A DNA stretch of 64,000 nt from assembly GCF_000423085.1 (NCBI RefSeq), contig NZ_AUHH01000023.1:1-64000 (forward strand), written 5' to 3'. The notes under the pieces are model-generated. The model did no database searches. It had not been told where the DNA came from and was given only the letters and a program-made list of their open reading frames with translations. Shown one piece after another: positions 18,004-26,276 of this stretch. The translations under genes and the position numbers were made by a program. Within the stretch, counting starts at the first letter, position 1. Every line of letters begins with the position of its first letter. Origin of the DNA: Granulicoccus phenolivorans DSM 17626 = NBRC 107789 = JCM 15570. GTDB lineage: Bacteria; Actinomycetota; Actinomycetes; Propionibacteriales; Propionibacteriaceae.

Positions 18004-18768
18004 TCATTGGTCGTCGTCGACGACGCCGAGTTCGCTGAGCAGTCGGCCGCGGAGTTGGACGAATTCGGGCAGGTGGCGGCGGCCGCTGTGCGGCAGGTCG
18101 ATGCGCTGATCCAGGGAGAAGCGTCCCTCGGTCAGCACGATCACCCGGTCGGCGAGCAGGATTGCCTCGTCGACGTCGTGGGTGACCAGCAGGACGCCGG
18201 GCCGGTAGCGGTCGCAGAGTCGGCGGACCAGCTGGTGCATCCGGATCCGGGTGAGCGCGTCGAGGGCGCCGAACGGTTCGTCCATCAGCAGCAGTTCGGG
18301 CTTGCGGGCCAGTGCCCGGGCCAGGGCGGCCCGCTGGGCCTCGCCGCCGGAGAGGGTCTTCGGCCAGGCCCGCTCATGATCGGCCAGGCCGACCTCGGCG
18401 AGCAGTTCCCGGGCGTGGGTCAGGGAGTCCGTGCCGCGCAGGCCGAGGGTGATATTGGCCAGGACCCGCCGCCAGGGCAGCAGGCGGGAGTCCTGGAAGG
18501 CCACCGAGGGCAGCTGCGGACCGGTGAGGGTGCCGGTGAAGTCGGCGTCGAGCCGGGCCAGGATCCGCAGCAGGGTCGACTTGCCGGAGCCGGAGCGGCC
18601 CAGCAGGGCGACGAATTCGCCGCGGTGAATCTGCAGATCGATGTCGAACAGGACGCCGCGGCCGTCGAAGGCGCGGCTGACCCCGGCCAGTTCGGCGACG
18701 ACGGGCTGTTCCGGTGCCGGCGCAGCGGCCCGGTCGGTGGTCAGCGGTACTGAAACGTGGAGCGCCAT
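18004..18768 (-). CDS. ABC transporter ATP-binding protein (SsuB/TauB family)
   Basis: A 254-residue importer ATPase. Walker A is GRSGSGKST (57-65), the Q-loop Gln lies in VAFQDSRLLPWR (89-100), the signature LSGGEAQ starts at 139, Walker B is LLLMDEP (159-165) and the switch His is in LLVTHDVDEA. VAFQDSRLLPW is characteristic of the nitrate/sulfonate/taurine branch. Its start overlaps the end of the permease gene by 28 bases. It would energise import of the substrate bound by the lipoprotein encoded next. Confidence 0.9.
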   Translation of the reverse strand: MALHVSVPLTTDRAAAPAPEQPVVAELAGVSRAFDGRGVLFDIDLQIHRGEFVALLGRSGSGKSTLLRILARLDADFTGTLTGPQLPSVAFQDSRLLPWRRVLANITLGLRGTDSLTHARELLAEVGLADHERAWPKTLSGGEAQRAALARALARKPELLLMDEPFGALDALTRIRMHQLVRRLCDRYRPGVLLVTHDVDEAILLADRVIVLTEGRFSLDQRIDLPHSGRRHLPEFVQLRGRLLSELGVVDDDQ

Positions 18769-19601
18769 GCGAGGGCCTTCCCTTCGAGGAAACGGACGAG
18801 GGTGTCGGAGAGCAGCCCGAGCAGGGCGTACACGATCAGGCCGACGACGATCACGTCGGTGGCGCTGATGCCGCGGGCCTGGGTCATCAGGTAGCCGATG
18901 CCGCTGGAGGCGTTGATCTGCTCGGAGACCACCAGGACCAGCCAGCAGACCGAGGCCGCGAAGCGCAGGCCGGTGAAGAAGCCGGGCAGGGCGCCGGGCA
19001 GGACGACGGTGCGGATCAGTTCGAGCCGGGACAGTCCGAGGGTCCGGCCCAGGTCGAGGTAGCGCGCGTCCACCGCCCGGATCGCGGCATGGGTGTTCAG
19101 GTACATCGGGAACGTGACGCCCAGCGCGACCAGGAAGATCTTCACCTCTTCGCCGATCCCCAGCCAGACGATCGCCAGCGGCACCAGGGCCAGGATCGGC
19201 ATCGCGCGGGCCATCTGCATGTTCGCGTCGACCAGGTTCTCGCCCCAGCGGAAGAGTCCGGCGACCAGCGCCAGCCCGGTGCCGGCGACCACGCCGATGC
19301 CCAGGCCGATCATCGCCCGGCTCAGCGAGATGAGCAGGTGCTGCTGCAGGGTTCCGGCCGCAAGCAGCCGGCCGGCGGCGGCCCCGACCTCGCTGGGCGA
19401 GGGCAGGACGGAAGAGTCCACCAGCCCGCCCCAGGTCACCGCCGCCCAGGCGATCAGCACCAGCAGGGGTCCGATGAGGCGGCCCAGCCCCCAGCGGTTG
19501 GCGCGCTTGGCTCGGGGCGTACGCAGGCGATCATCCACGCCCGGGGTCAGGGCCTGATCCGGCTTCACCGCTACGTCCGGGTTGGCCTGGGTGGCAGCCA
19601 T
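18741..19601 (-). CDS. ABC transporter permease (SsuC/TauC family)
   Basis: A 286-residue inner-membrane permease with about six helices. The EAA loop lies at DARYLDLGRTLGLSRLELIR (about residues 173-192), the contact for the ATPase. MPILALVPLAIVWLGIGEE is typical of sulfonate/taurine/nitrate permeases. It is the first gene of the permease-ATPase-binding protein-sulfatase operon. A strong AAGGAGGT lies five bases before its ATG. The 140-base spacer to the divergent ridA gene is AT-rich near 19640-19660 and probably contains the operon promoter, but I could not define boxes with confidence. Confidence 0.9.
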   Translation of the reverse strand: MAATQANPDVAVKPDQALTPGVDDRLRTPRAKRANRWGLGRLIGPLLVLIAWAAVTWGGLVDSSVLPSPSEVGAAAGRLLAAGTLQQHLLISLSRAMIGLGIGVVAGTGLALVAGLFRWGENLVDANMQMARAMPILALVPLAIVWLGIGEEVKIFLVALGVTFPMYLNTHAAIRAVDARYLDLGRTLGLSRLELIRTVVLPGALPGFFTGLRFAASVCWLVLVVSEQINASSGIGYLMTQARGISATDVIVVGLIVYALLGLLSDTLVRFLEGKALAWRSTFQYR

Positions 19602-19747
19602 CGCGACCTCCTTCTCTCCTCAGCTATCAGATTTCAGAATGGATCTATAGCTTTTTGTTTGACCCTGGGGAGTCTAGGAGCGGGTCGGAGAGGCCGACAG
19701 CGTTAGAATCAGGCTGAACTTAACCCGGTGAGCGCGAAGGGGCTGTC

Positions 19748-20134
19748 ATGCGGGAGATCGTGACTCCGGATGCCCCGGGCCACACCGGGCCGGTACCGCA
19801 GGCCGTCGAATCGGGCGGTTGGATCTACGTCTCGGCCCTGTTCGGGAAAGCTCCGGGCGAGGCGGCCCTCCCGGCAGACGCCCGCGCCGAGGCGGAACAG
19901 ATCTTCGCCAACCTTCGGGCCGTCCTGGCCGCTGCCGACGCCGACCTGCACCACGTGGTCCAGGTACGCATCGTGATGCGGCACCTGCAGCGGGATCGAC
20001 CGCTGTTCAACGAGGTCTGGACCGAACAGTTCGGGGCCCATCGACCGGCCCGCTCGGCGATCGAGGCCGGCGACTTCGGTCGCCCCGGCGAGGGTCCCCG
20101 GTTCATGATCGAGGCGGTCGCCCACCGCCCCTGA
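19748..20134 (+). CDS. RidA/YjgF family protein
   Basis: A 128-residue RidA-family protein. Members form trimers that hydrolyse reactive enamine/imine intermediates to keto acids and ammonia. The family layout is clear: VPQAVESGGWIYVSALFG, AEAEQIFANLRAVLAAADAD, VVQVRIVM, and HRPARSAIEAG with Arg102 at the position of the conserved active-site Arg. The C-terminal glutamate motif is not clearly conserved. TAGAAT at 19704-19709 is a candidate -10. It is divergent from the sulfur importer operon, with no evident functional link. Confidence 0.88.
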   Translation: MREIVTPDAPGHTGPVPQAVESGGWIYVSALFGKAPGEAALPADARAEAEQIFANLRAVLAAADADLHHVVQVRIVMRHLQRDRPLFNEVWTEQFGAHRPARSAIEAGDFGRPGEGPRFMIEAVAHRP

Positions 20135-20158
20135 CCGATGGGTGGTCAGCCCACCGAG

Positions 20159-22459
20159 TCAGCGGTACGCGCGCAGCGTCATCACCTCGAAGGGCCGCAG
20201 GTCGAGCAGGTGCGCGGTCCCCTCGACCGGATCCCCGATCGGCCGTTCCAGGGTGTCGCAGCGCCCGATCGCATCGGCCAGGAAGCCGACCTCGACGCTC
20301 CCGCGCGCCCGGCCGCCGCAGGCTTCGTAGAGCCGGATGATCACATCCCCCGAACCGTCGGCCGCCATCTTGATCGCCTCGACCGCGACCCCCTCGCCGA
20401 CCACCTCGACCACCGGCGGCACATCCTGGCCGCCCCGGATGATCCGATGTCCGAGATTCAGCAGGTACCCGGCGCGGATCGCGGCATCGACCCCACCGGT
20501 GGTGAGGGCGAACCGGAGCCGATGCCGACCCTGATCCGCCGGGCCGAGCAGGATCGGGCTGACCACGGTGCGATGGCCCTGCCGCTGGATCCGGTGGGAA
20601 TAGGTGGAATCGTTGGCCAGCGCGACCCCGAAGCCGGTCTCGGCGACGTGCACCCAGCGTCCGGTCGGGTACTGGGTCGCGTCCGGGTCGCCGGCCGTGG
20701 CCCGGGTGGGATGGGTCACGAAACCGAAGCCGCATTCGGTGGCGGCGCTGGTGGTGTGCAGGTCCAGCGGCAGGTCGAAGCGCAGTTCGGCCGGCTCGTG
20801 CCAGTCGATGTCGAACTGGATCTCCAGCCGGTCGTCGGTCAGCCGATAGGTCTCCCCCACCCAGGAGTCACCGAAGCGCCGTTCCACGCTGACGTGCTCG
20901 CGGGTGTTGCCCAGCTTGTCGATCTCGGTCACCGGGGTCCGCCGGCTGGGATCGGCCGGGTCGACCAGGACCAGCCCCGGCGCCGCCGCGAGCAACTCCC
21001 GGCCGGCCCAGCGGGCCGAGGTGAGCTGCCCGGCGAGGTCGAGCCGGACCGCCCACCGTCCCTGGGCCAGTCGGTAGTGCGATCCGGCCACCTCGACCTC
21101 GTGATCGTCGACCGGCTCCCCGCGGCCGGCGGCGTACGCGGCCACCCCGCGCTCGCGGAACGGGGAGGCGTTCAGCAGGATCTTCGCCCCGCCGGCCCCG
21201 ACCAGCGCCTGGGTCGCGGTCGCGATCAGGGTCTCCAGTTCGCTGACGGTGCGTGCGTACGCCCGGTCCGCGTCGGCGACCGCGGCCGGGTCGGCCCCTT
21301 CCGCCCGGTCGGCGGGCTGCTGCAACCGCAGCACGGTACGCCACAGCCGATCCAGCGCCTGGTCGGGATAGGGAAAGTCGCGCTGCACAGTGGCCGCGGT
21401 CGACCAGAGCTCGGCCTCGCGCAGCAGCGACTCGCACCGCCGGTTCCAGGCCCGGGCGCGCTGCCCGGCCCAGGGGCCGGGGCGGGCCGGGACGGTCAGT
21501 TCACAGGGTGTGGCCAGGTCGGTCTCGGCCAGCCCGAGTCGGGCCGAGACGGCGGCCACGTCGGGCCGCGACGGGAGCAGCCGCGGACTGCGCCCCTCCA
21601 GATCGGCCCAGCGCTGGGCCAGTCCGGCGACATCGGGGACCGCGGCGTACGCGACCAGATCGGCGGAGGTCTCGGCGGCGAGTTCGACGACGGTCTGCGG
21701 ACGGACGGTCTGCACCGAAACCAGCCGGGTCCCGTCGGCCCCGTCGATCCAGCCGGCCGTGGCCAGGCCGAGGACGTTCTGCTTCCCCGCGGCCCGGGCG
21801 ATCGCCGGGTAGCCCGGGGAGAAGCCGCCCGCCGGATTCAGCCAGACCTCGTCGCCGCCGGCCAGCTCGCCGGCCCAGGAGGCCGCGGCCAGGAATTGCC
21901 GGCTCAGCGACTCGGCCGACGCCAGGGTCTGGTCGGCGCCGACCCAGGTGCTCCCCGGGATGATCCGGCCCTTGCCGACCAGATCGTGCAGCCGCCGGGC
22001 CAGGGCCGAATCGAGCCCGGCCCAGTCCAGGGCCTGGACGTTGTCGATCAGCACGGTCAGTCCGGGGGTCCGTTCGACCAGGTCGACGGTCTCCGCGACG
22101 GCCTCGAGGCTGTGCCGCACCGCTGCCTCGCCGGTGCGGGACCAGCCAGTGTCGATCGACCGGTACGCGAAACTGTGCCGCACCGGCGTCCCCGGATAGG
22201 CGCGGGCGCCCAGCAGCGGGGCCAGAGCCATCCGGGCGATCCCGGCCGACCCGGCCGAGGGGGTCTCGATCGCCTGTTTGGCCTGGCCCAGGCCGGTCCC
22301 GACCTGCTGCCAGCGCGGATCGGCCTCGTGCAGCACATCCAACTGGGCCGCCAGGGCGAGGATGTCGAGCGCGAGCCCGCGGGTCTCGGCGTCGTCGGCG
22401 GTCAGGTGTGCATTGACGAACTGGCGCCAGTACTCCGCATGGCTCTGGGTCTCGCTCAT
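20159..22459 (-). CDS. GH38 alpha-mannosidase-like protein lacking catalytic residues
   Basis: A 766-residue protein with the GH38 architecture. The C-terminal beta domain is clear: DIDWHEPAELRFDLPLDLHT, then GRWVHVAETGFGVALANDST. In the N-terminal catalytic domain the metal-binding HxD motif (usual HIDxAWLW) reads SIDTGW, so the His is lost. WVxxDxNLPSGESLVRQ reads WVGADQTLASAESLSRQ, keeping the nucleophile-position Asp. The usual WLPDVFGYS reads WLNPAGGFSPGY, losing the Asp, and the later HDILPGS motif is missing. Family membership is well supported, but mannosidase activity is unlikely. The start is the ATG at 22459, seven bases after TACTGT. Confidence 0.72.
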   Translation of the reverse strand: MSETQSHAEYWRQFVNAHLTADDAETRGLALDILALAAQLDVLHEADPRWQQVGTGLGQAKQAIETPSAGSAGIARMALAPLLGARAYPGTPVRHSFAYRSIDTGWSRTGEAAVRHSLEAVAETVDLVERTPGLTVLIDNVQALDWAGLDSALARRLHDLVGKGRIIPGSTWVGADQTLASAESLSRQFLAAASWAGELAGGDEVWLNPAGGFSPGYPAIARAAGKQNVLGLATAGWIDGADGTRLVSVQTVRPQTVVELAAETSADLVAYAAVPDVAGLAQRWADLEGRSPRLLPSRPDVAAVSARLGLAETDLATPCELTVPARPGPWAGQRARAWNRRCESLLREAELWSTAATVQRDFPYPDQALDRLWRTVLRLQQPADRAEGADPAAVADADRAYARTVSELETLIATATQALVGAGGAKILLNASPFRERGVAAYAAGRGEPVDDHEVEVAGSHYRLAQGRWAVRLDLAGQLTSARWAGRELLAAAPGLVLVDPADPSRRTPVTEIDKLGNTREHVSVERRFGDSWVGETYRLTDDRLEIQFDIDWHEPAELRFDLPLDLHTTSAATECGFGFVTHPTRATAGDPDATQYPTGRWVHVAETGFGVALANDSTYSHRIQRQGHRTVVSPILLGPADQGRHRLRFALTTGGVDAAIRAGYLLNLGHRIIRGGQDVPPVVEVVGEGVAVEAIKMAADGSGDVIIRLYEACGGRARGSVEVGFLADAIGRCDTLERPIGDPVEGTAHLLDLRPFEVMTLRAYR

Positions 22460-22466
22460 GGCGTCC

Positions 22467-22472
22467 ACAGTA
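22467..22472 (-). promoter_or_regulatory. -10 box of the GH38-like gene, probably leaderless
   Basis: TACTGT on the minus strand lies seven bases before the ATG at 22459, with no ribosome binding site. Confidence 0.4.
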
Positions 22473-22505
22473 GTTGCCCGGGGTTGACGCCCTGCCGGGC
22501 CGGGG

Positions 22506-22970
22506 TCAGCTCGGCGGCAGCTTGCGGAAATCCCAGCTGGAGATCTTGTCCGGGGTCACCTTCAGCCAGGCGTGGTAGCCGTCGGGCTCGAACTCCTCCC
22601 CCGCGCGGTACTTCTGGTTGGTCAGGCGTTCGGGCGCCTCGAGTTCGGGAACCTCCGCCCCGACCCGGGGCACGTCGCCGACCGCCGCGGCGCGGCCCTC
22701 GATCGTCACCCCGCGCAGTTCCCCGTACGCCTGCCCCTCATCGACGGTCAGCGAGACCCGCGGATTGCGCTCGATGTCGCGCCAGCGCTGGCTGCGGGTG
22801 ACCGAGCTGATCCAGATCGCGCCCTCGTGCCACAGGAACCACACCGGGGAGACGTGCGGCTGCCCGTTGGTGCCGACGGTGGCCAATCGGCAGGTCCACG
22901 CCTGCGCCAGGAAGGTGTCCAGTTCCTCCGGCGTCATGGCGATCGACCGGCGCCTCTTCTGCTGTTTCAT
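22506..22970 (-). CDS. Pyridoxamine 5'-phosphate oxidase-like flavin/F420-binding protein
   Basis: A 154-residue split-barrel protein of the PPOX superfamily. WTCRLATVGTNGQPHVSPVW is the first strand pair with the flavin/deazaflavin phosphate contact, WISSVTRSQRWRDIERNPRV the second. The C-terminus (YHAWLKVTPDKISSWDFRK) resembles the actinobacterial TIGR03618/F420-dependent subgroup. The cofactor (FMN or F420) and substrate are unknown. The second of two consecutive ATGs is chosen because GGAG lies five bases before it. It is single, between the GH38-like gene and an MFS gene transcribed in the same direction. Confidence 0.8.
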   Translation of the reverse strand: MKQQKRRRSIAMTPEELDTFLAQAWTCRLATVGTNGQPHVSPVWFLWHEGAIWISSVTRSQRWRDIERNPRVSLTVDEGQAYGELRGVTIEGRAAAVGDVPRVGAEVPELEAPERLTNQKYRAGEEFEPDGYHAWLKVTPDKISSWDFRKLPPS

Positions 22971-23068
22971 CATGGCTCCTCTCCGCGGCCACCCTCCCAC
23001 AGCGTCGGCGCGGCCGCGGGTGAACCCGGGGGACCGTCCCAAGCTGGGACACTCCCCCGGTACGCAGC

Positions 23069-23097
23069 GCCGGCCCGGACCACAGGTCCGGGCCGGC
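23069..23097 (-). terminator. Hairpin after the MFS gene
   Basis: A 13-bp stem, GCCGGCCCGGACC with loop ACA, lies about 20 bases beyond the MFS stop. There is no T-run on the minus strand, so it may be a non-canonical terminator. Confidence 0.55.
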
Positions 23098-23119
23098 AGG
23101 CACACGTGCGGTGCCGCGG

Positions 23120-24406
23120 TCAGAGGTTGATCTGCTCCACCCGGGGGGCGTCCTCCGGATCCGGGTCCTTGCCGCCCGGCAGGGCGATCGAGGCCGGGAA
23201 CGGGTACTTGCCCAGGGTCAGGATCAGGCCGATGGTGACCAGCAGCAGGATGCCGAAGACCAGGAAGGCCCCGTTGTAGTTGCCGCCCAGATCGTAGGCC
23301 GCGGCGTAGGCGGCCGGGCCGATCGAGTACCCCAGCGCCAGGATGCCGTAGAACAGGCCGTAGATGGTGCCGAAGGACTTCATGCCCATGTAGCGGGAGG
23401 CCATGAAGCCGACCAGGTCGGACTCGCCACCCATCGCGAAGCCCATCAGCAGGGCCCCGAGCAGCGGCACCGGGCCCGAGCCGAAGGCGATCATCACGAA
23501 GCCGAGCACCGGCAGCACGAAGATCACCGCGGCCACGTAGGGAGCGTGCACCTTGTCCAGCAGGAAGCCGCCGACCATCCGGCCGGCCATCGCCGCGATC
23601 GCGAAGAAGGACAGCGCGGCCAGCGCCTGAGCCTGGGGGACGCCCTTGTCGGTCAGCATCGGCGCCAGGTGCACCAGGGCGCCGGGGATCGCCGAGCCCA
23701 CGATGGCGGTGGTGATCAGCAGGATCCAGAAGGGCCGGGTGCGGACCGCCTGGGCCAGGGTGAGGCCGGGCAGGTCCCGCTCCTCGTGCAGTTCCTGCTC
23801 GCCCAGGGCGGCGCTCTCAGCAGCGGTCGGCTCGCGCAGCACGAAGATCAGCGGCAGCAGCGCCACGAGCACCGCGAAGATGGCCAGACCGATGAAGGAG
23901 GCCCGCCAACCGAAGTTGGCCGTCAGTACGCCGACCAGGGGCGGGCTGATCGCCTGACCCAGGGCCAGGCCGGTGCCGATGATGCCGATCGCCAGACCGC
24001 GGCGGCGATCCACCCAGCGGGCGCCGAGCCGGATCAGCGGCATCCCGTTGACCGCGGCCGAGATCAGGCCGAGCAGACCCATCACGACCATCCAGATGCC
24101 GTAGTGGTTCGGCAGGAAGGCCAGCAGGGCGAGGCCCACGGCGGTCAGTGCGGTGCAGGGGATAGCGACCTTGCGGGTGCCGTACTTGTCCAGCAGCTTC
24201 CCGACGACGGGGACGACGAAAGCGGCCAGCAGGGCGAAGATGCTGACCAGACCCGAGGTCTGGCTGCGGGACCAGCCGAACTCCTCGCTGATCGGCACCA
24301 TGAGTGCGCTGAACGGCGCCAGTACCAGGGACGAAACGCTGGCGGTGATCGCGACGGTGGACCAGCCGACCTGCCACCACGCCTTCTTGTGAATGTTGGT
24401 CTCCAT
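23120..24406 (-). CDS. MFS transporter, OFA/monocarboxylate-like
   Basis: A 428-residue protein with twelve predicted helices. The FGWSRSQTSGLVSIFALLAAF start, the GxxxDKYGTRK loop after helix 2 (LLDKYGTRKVAI) and the WVDRRRGLAIGIIGTGLALG segment resemble the oxalate/formate antiporter-type and monocarboxylate MFS families. The substrate is unknown. The start is the ATG at 24406, preceded by GGAGAG; the open frame continues upstream but is Arg/Gly-rich and unlike coding sequence. A hairpin follows the stop. No metabolic gene is clearly linked to it. Confidence 0.8.
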   Translation of the reverse strand: METNIHKKAWWQVGWSTVAITASVSSLVLAPFSALMVPISEEFGWSRSQTSGLVSIFALLAAFVVPVVGKLLDKYGTRKVAIPCTALTAVGLALLAFLPNHYGIWMVVMGLLGLISAAVNGMPLIRLGARWVDRRRGLAIGIIGTGLALGQAISPPLVGVLTANFGWRASFIGLAIFAVLVALLPLIFVLREPTAAESAALGEQELHEERDLPGLTLAQAVRTRPFWILLITTAIVGSAIPGALVHLAPMLTDKGVPQAQALAALSFFAIAAMAGRMVGGFLLDKVHAPYVAAVIFVLPVLGFVMIAFGSGPVPLLGALLMGFAMGGESDLVGFMASRYMGMKSFGTIYGLFYGILALGYSIGPAAYAAAYDLGGNYNGAFLVFGILLLVTIGLILTLGKYPFPASIALPGGKDPDPEDAPRVEQINL

Positions 24407-24692
24407 TGACTCTCCGTTGTCAGTGGCCACGGGAGAGCCAATCCAGCCGGCGCCCGTGCCCTGTTGCTGTTGCGGCATCAGTACAGAGCACGCGGCCACC
24501 ATCGGCCGAGCAGAGCGTGCCGGGGATCGGACCGGTCCGCCGAATGGACCGACCCGGTCCCCCGGCCAGCCCCGCGGAGCCGCCAAGAAGGACCCAGCAT
24601 TGCCCCGCCCTACCCCGCTTTCCCGCTGTTCGCGGGCCGAACTGCCATCCGCTGGCCGGCGTACCACCCGCGGTCCCTGCAGGCCCAGCAAA

Positions 24693-24760
24693 CCCGAACT
24701 CAACCCGCGAACCCGAACTTCCGCCCGCGACCAGCGAACTCAACCCGCGAACCCAAACTC
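24693..24760 (+). repeat. CCCGAACTCAACCCGCG-type repeat, two units
   Basis: CGAACTCAACCCGCGAACCC occurs at 24695 and again about 40 bases later, the surrounding bases differing slightly. The first unit matches 11825-11849 at 24 of 25 positions. Confidence 0.65.
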
Positions 24761-24788
24761 CGCCCAAGGTTCGGGTCGGGAAATGACG

Positions 24789-24819
24789 CGGCCGCATTCC
24801 CGAGTGGGGAATGCGGCCG
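24789..24819 (-). terminator. Intrinsic terminator of the purA-purD-purB operon
   Basis: A perfect 13-bp stem (CGGCCGCATTCCC with a 5-base loop) lies 24 bases beyond the purB stop and is followed on the minus strand by CGTCATTTCCC. Confidence 0.75.
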
Positions 24820-24842
24820 TTGCCGTCAGTTGTACGCGGGTG

Positions 24843-26276
24843 TCAGAGCACCGCGCCCGGGGCGTACGCCGCCCCCTCGGGATGTGCCTGCGCGATCACC
24901 GCCACCTGCTCGACAATCCGCGCCACCTGCGCCCCGGCGGCGCCACTGAGTTCCAGCGGCGATCCGGCCAGGTTCTGCAGGCGTTCCTTGCTCAGTCCCA
25001 GCCGCGGATCCGCGGCAAGCCGGTCGAACAGATCATTGGTCCGGGATCCGGTCTCGCGCATTTCCAGCGCCACCGCGACCGCGTGCTCCTTGATCGCCTC
25101 GTGGGCCTGTTCCCGGCCGATGCCCTCGCGGACGGCGGCCATCAGGATCTTGGTGGTGGTCAGGAACGGTAGGTACCGCTCCAGTTCCGCCTCGATCACC
25201 GCGGGGAAGGCGCCGAAGTCGTCCAGCACGGTCAGGAAGGTCTCGAACATCCCGTCCAGCGCGTAGCAGGCGTCCGGCAGCGCGACCCGGCGGACCACCG
25301 AGCAGGACACGTCGCCCTCGTTCCACTGCCCCCCGGCGAGTTCGCCGACCATCGAGGCGTACCCGCGCAGCAGCACCACGAACCCGTTGACCCGCTCGCA
25401 GGAGCGCGTGTTCATCTTGTGCGGCATCGCCGAGGACCCGACCTGGCCCGGCTTGAAGCCCTCGGTGACCAGTTCGTTGCCGGCCATCAGCCGGATCGCC
25501 AGCGCCAGATCGCTCGGGCCCGCGGCGACCTGGACCAGGGTGGTCAGCACGTCGTAGTCCAGCGAGCGCGGGTAGACCTGACCGGTCGAGGTCAGGGTCC
25601 GCTCGAAGCCCAGGTGGGTCGCGATCCGGGCCTCCAGCTCGGCCAGCTTCGCCGCGTCCCCGCCGAGCAGGTCGAGCATGTCCTGGCTGGTCCCGACGGG
25701 GCCCTTGATCCCGCGCAGCGGGTAGCGCGCGATCAGCTCGTCCAGCCGTCGGTAGGCGACCAGCAGCTCATCGGCCGCGGTCGCGAACCGCTTGCCCAGC
25801 GTGGTCACCTGGGCGGCCACGTTGTGCGAGCGGCCGGCCATCGCCAGGTCGGCGTACTCGCTGGCCCGTCGGGCCATCCGGACCAGCGCCGCGACGGTCT
25901 TCTCCCGCAGCACCAGCAGCGATTCGCGCAGCTGCCACTGTTCGACGTTCTCGGTCAGGTCGCGGCTGGTCATGCCCTTGTGCACGTGCTCGAAGCCGGC
26001 CAGGGCATTGAATTCCTCGATCCGGGCCTTGACGTCGTGCTTGGTGATCCGTTCCCGATCCGCGATCGAGGCCAGCTCCACCTGATCCACGACCCGCTCG
26101 TACGCCGCGATCACCGCATTCGGATCATCCCCGCCGAAGTCGACGCCGAGATCGCGCTGCGCGGCCAGCACCGCCAGCCACAGCTTCCGCTCGGCGACGA
26201 TCTTGTACTCCGGGGACCAGATCTCCCGGATCCGCGGGGAGGCGTACCGGTTGGCCAGGACGTTGGGAACGCTCAC
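24843..26276 (-). CDS. purB: Adenylosuccinate lyase
   Basis: A 477-residue member of the fumarase/aspartase superfamily. It cleaves SAICAR to AICAR and adenylosuccinate to AMP, releasing fumarate. SRDLTENVEQWQLRESL, AGRSHNVAAQVTTLGKRFA (with the catalytic His), GTSQDMLDLL and the signature GSSAMPHKMNTRSCERV (flexible loop with the catalytic Ser) are present. The length matches actinobacterial PurB. Its ATG overlaps the purD stop by four bases, so translation is coupled in the operon purA-purD-purB, which ends at the hairpin at 24.8 kb. Confidence 0.97.
   Translation of the reverse strand: MSVPNVLANRYASPRIREIWSPEYKIVAERKLWLAVLAAQRDLGVDFGGDDPNAVIAAYERVVDQVELASIADRERITKHDVKARIEEFNALAGFEHVHKGMTSRDLTENVEQWQLRESLLVLREKTVAALVRMARRASEYADLAMAGRSHNVAAQVTTLGKRFATAADELLVAYRRLDELIARYPLRGIKGPVGTSQDMLDLLGGDAAKLAELEARIATHLGFERTLTSTGQVYPRSLDYDVLTTLVQVAAGPSDLALAIRLMAGNELVTEGFKPGQVGSSAMPHKMNTRSCERVNGFVVLLRGYASMVGELAGGQWNEGDVSCSVVRRVALPDACYALDGMFETFLTVLDDFGAFPAVIEAELERYLPFLTTTKILMAAVREGIGREQAHEAIKEHAVAVALEMRETGSRTNDLFDRLAADPRLGLSKERLQNLAGSPLELSGAAGAQVARIVEQVAVIAQAHPEGAAYAPGAVL

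Larger units (their letters stand above)
24407..24842. other. 436-bp gene-free spacer
   Basis: It contains the MFS promoter region, two related copies of the CGAACTCAACCCGCGAACCC repeat and the purB terminator. No credible gene was seen. Confidence 0.7.
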
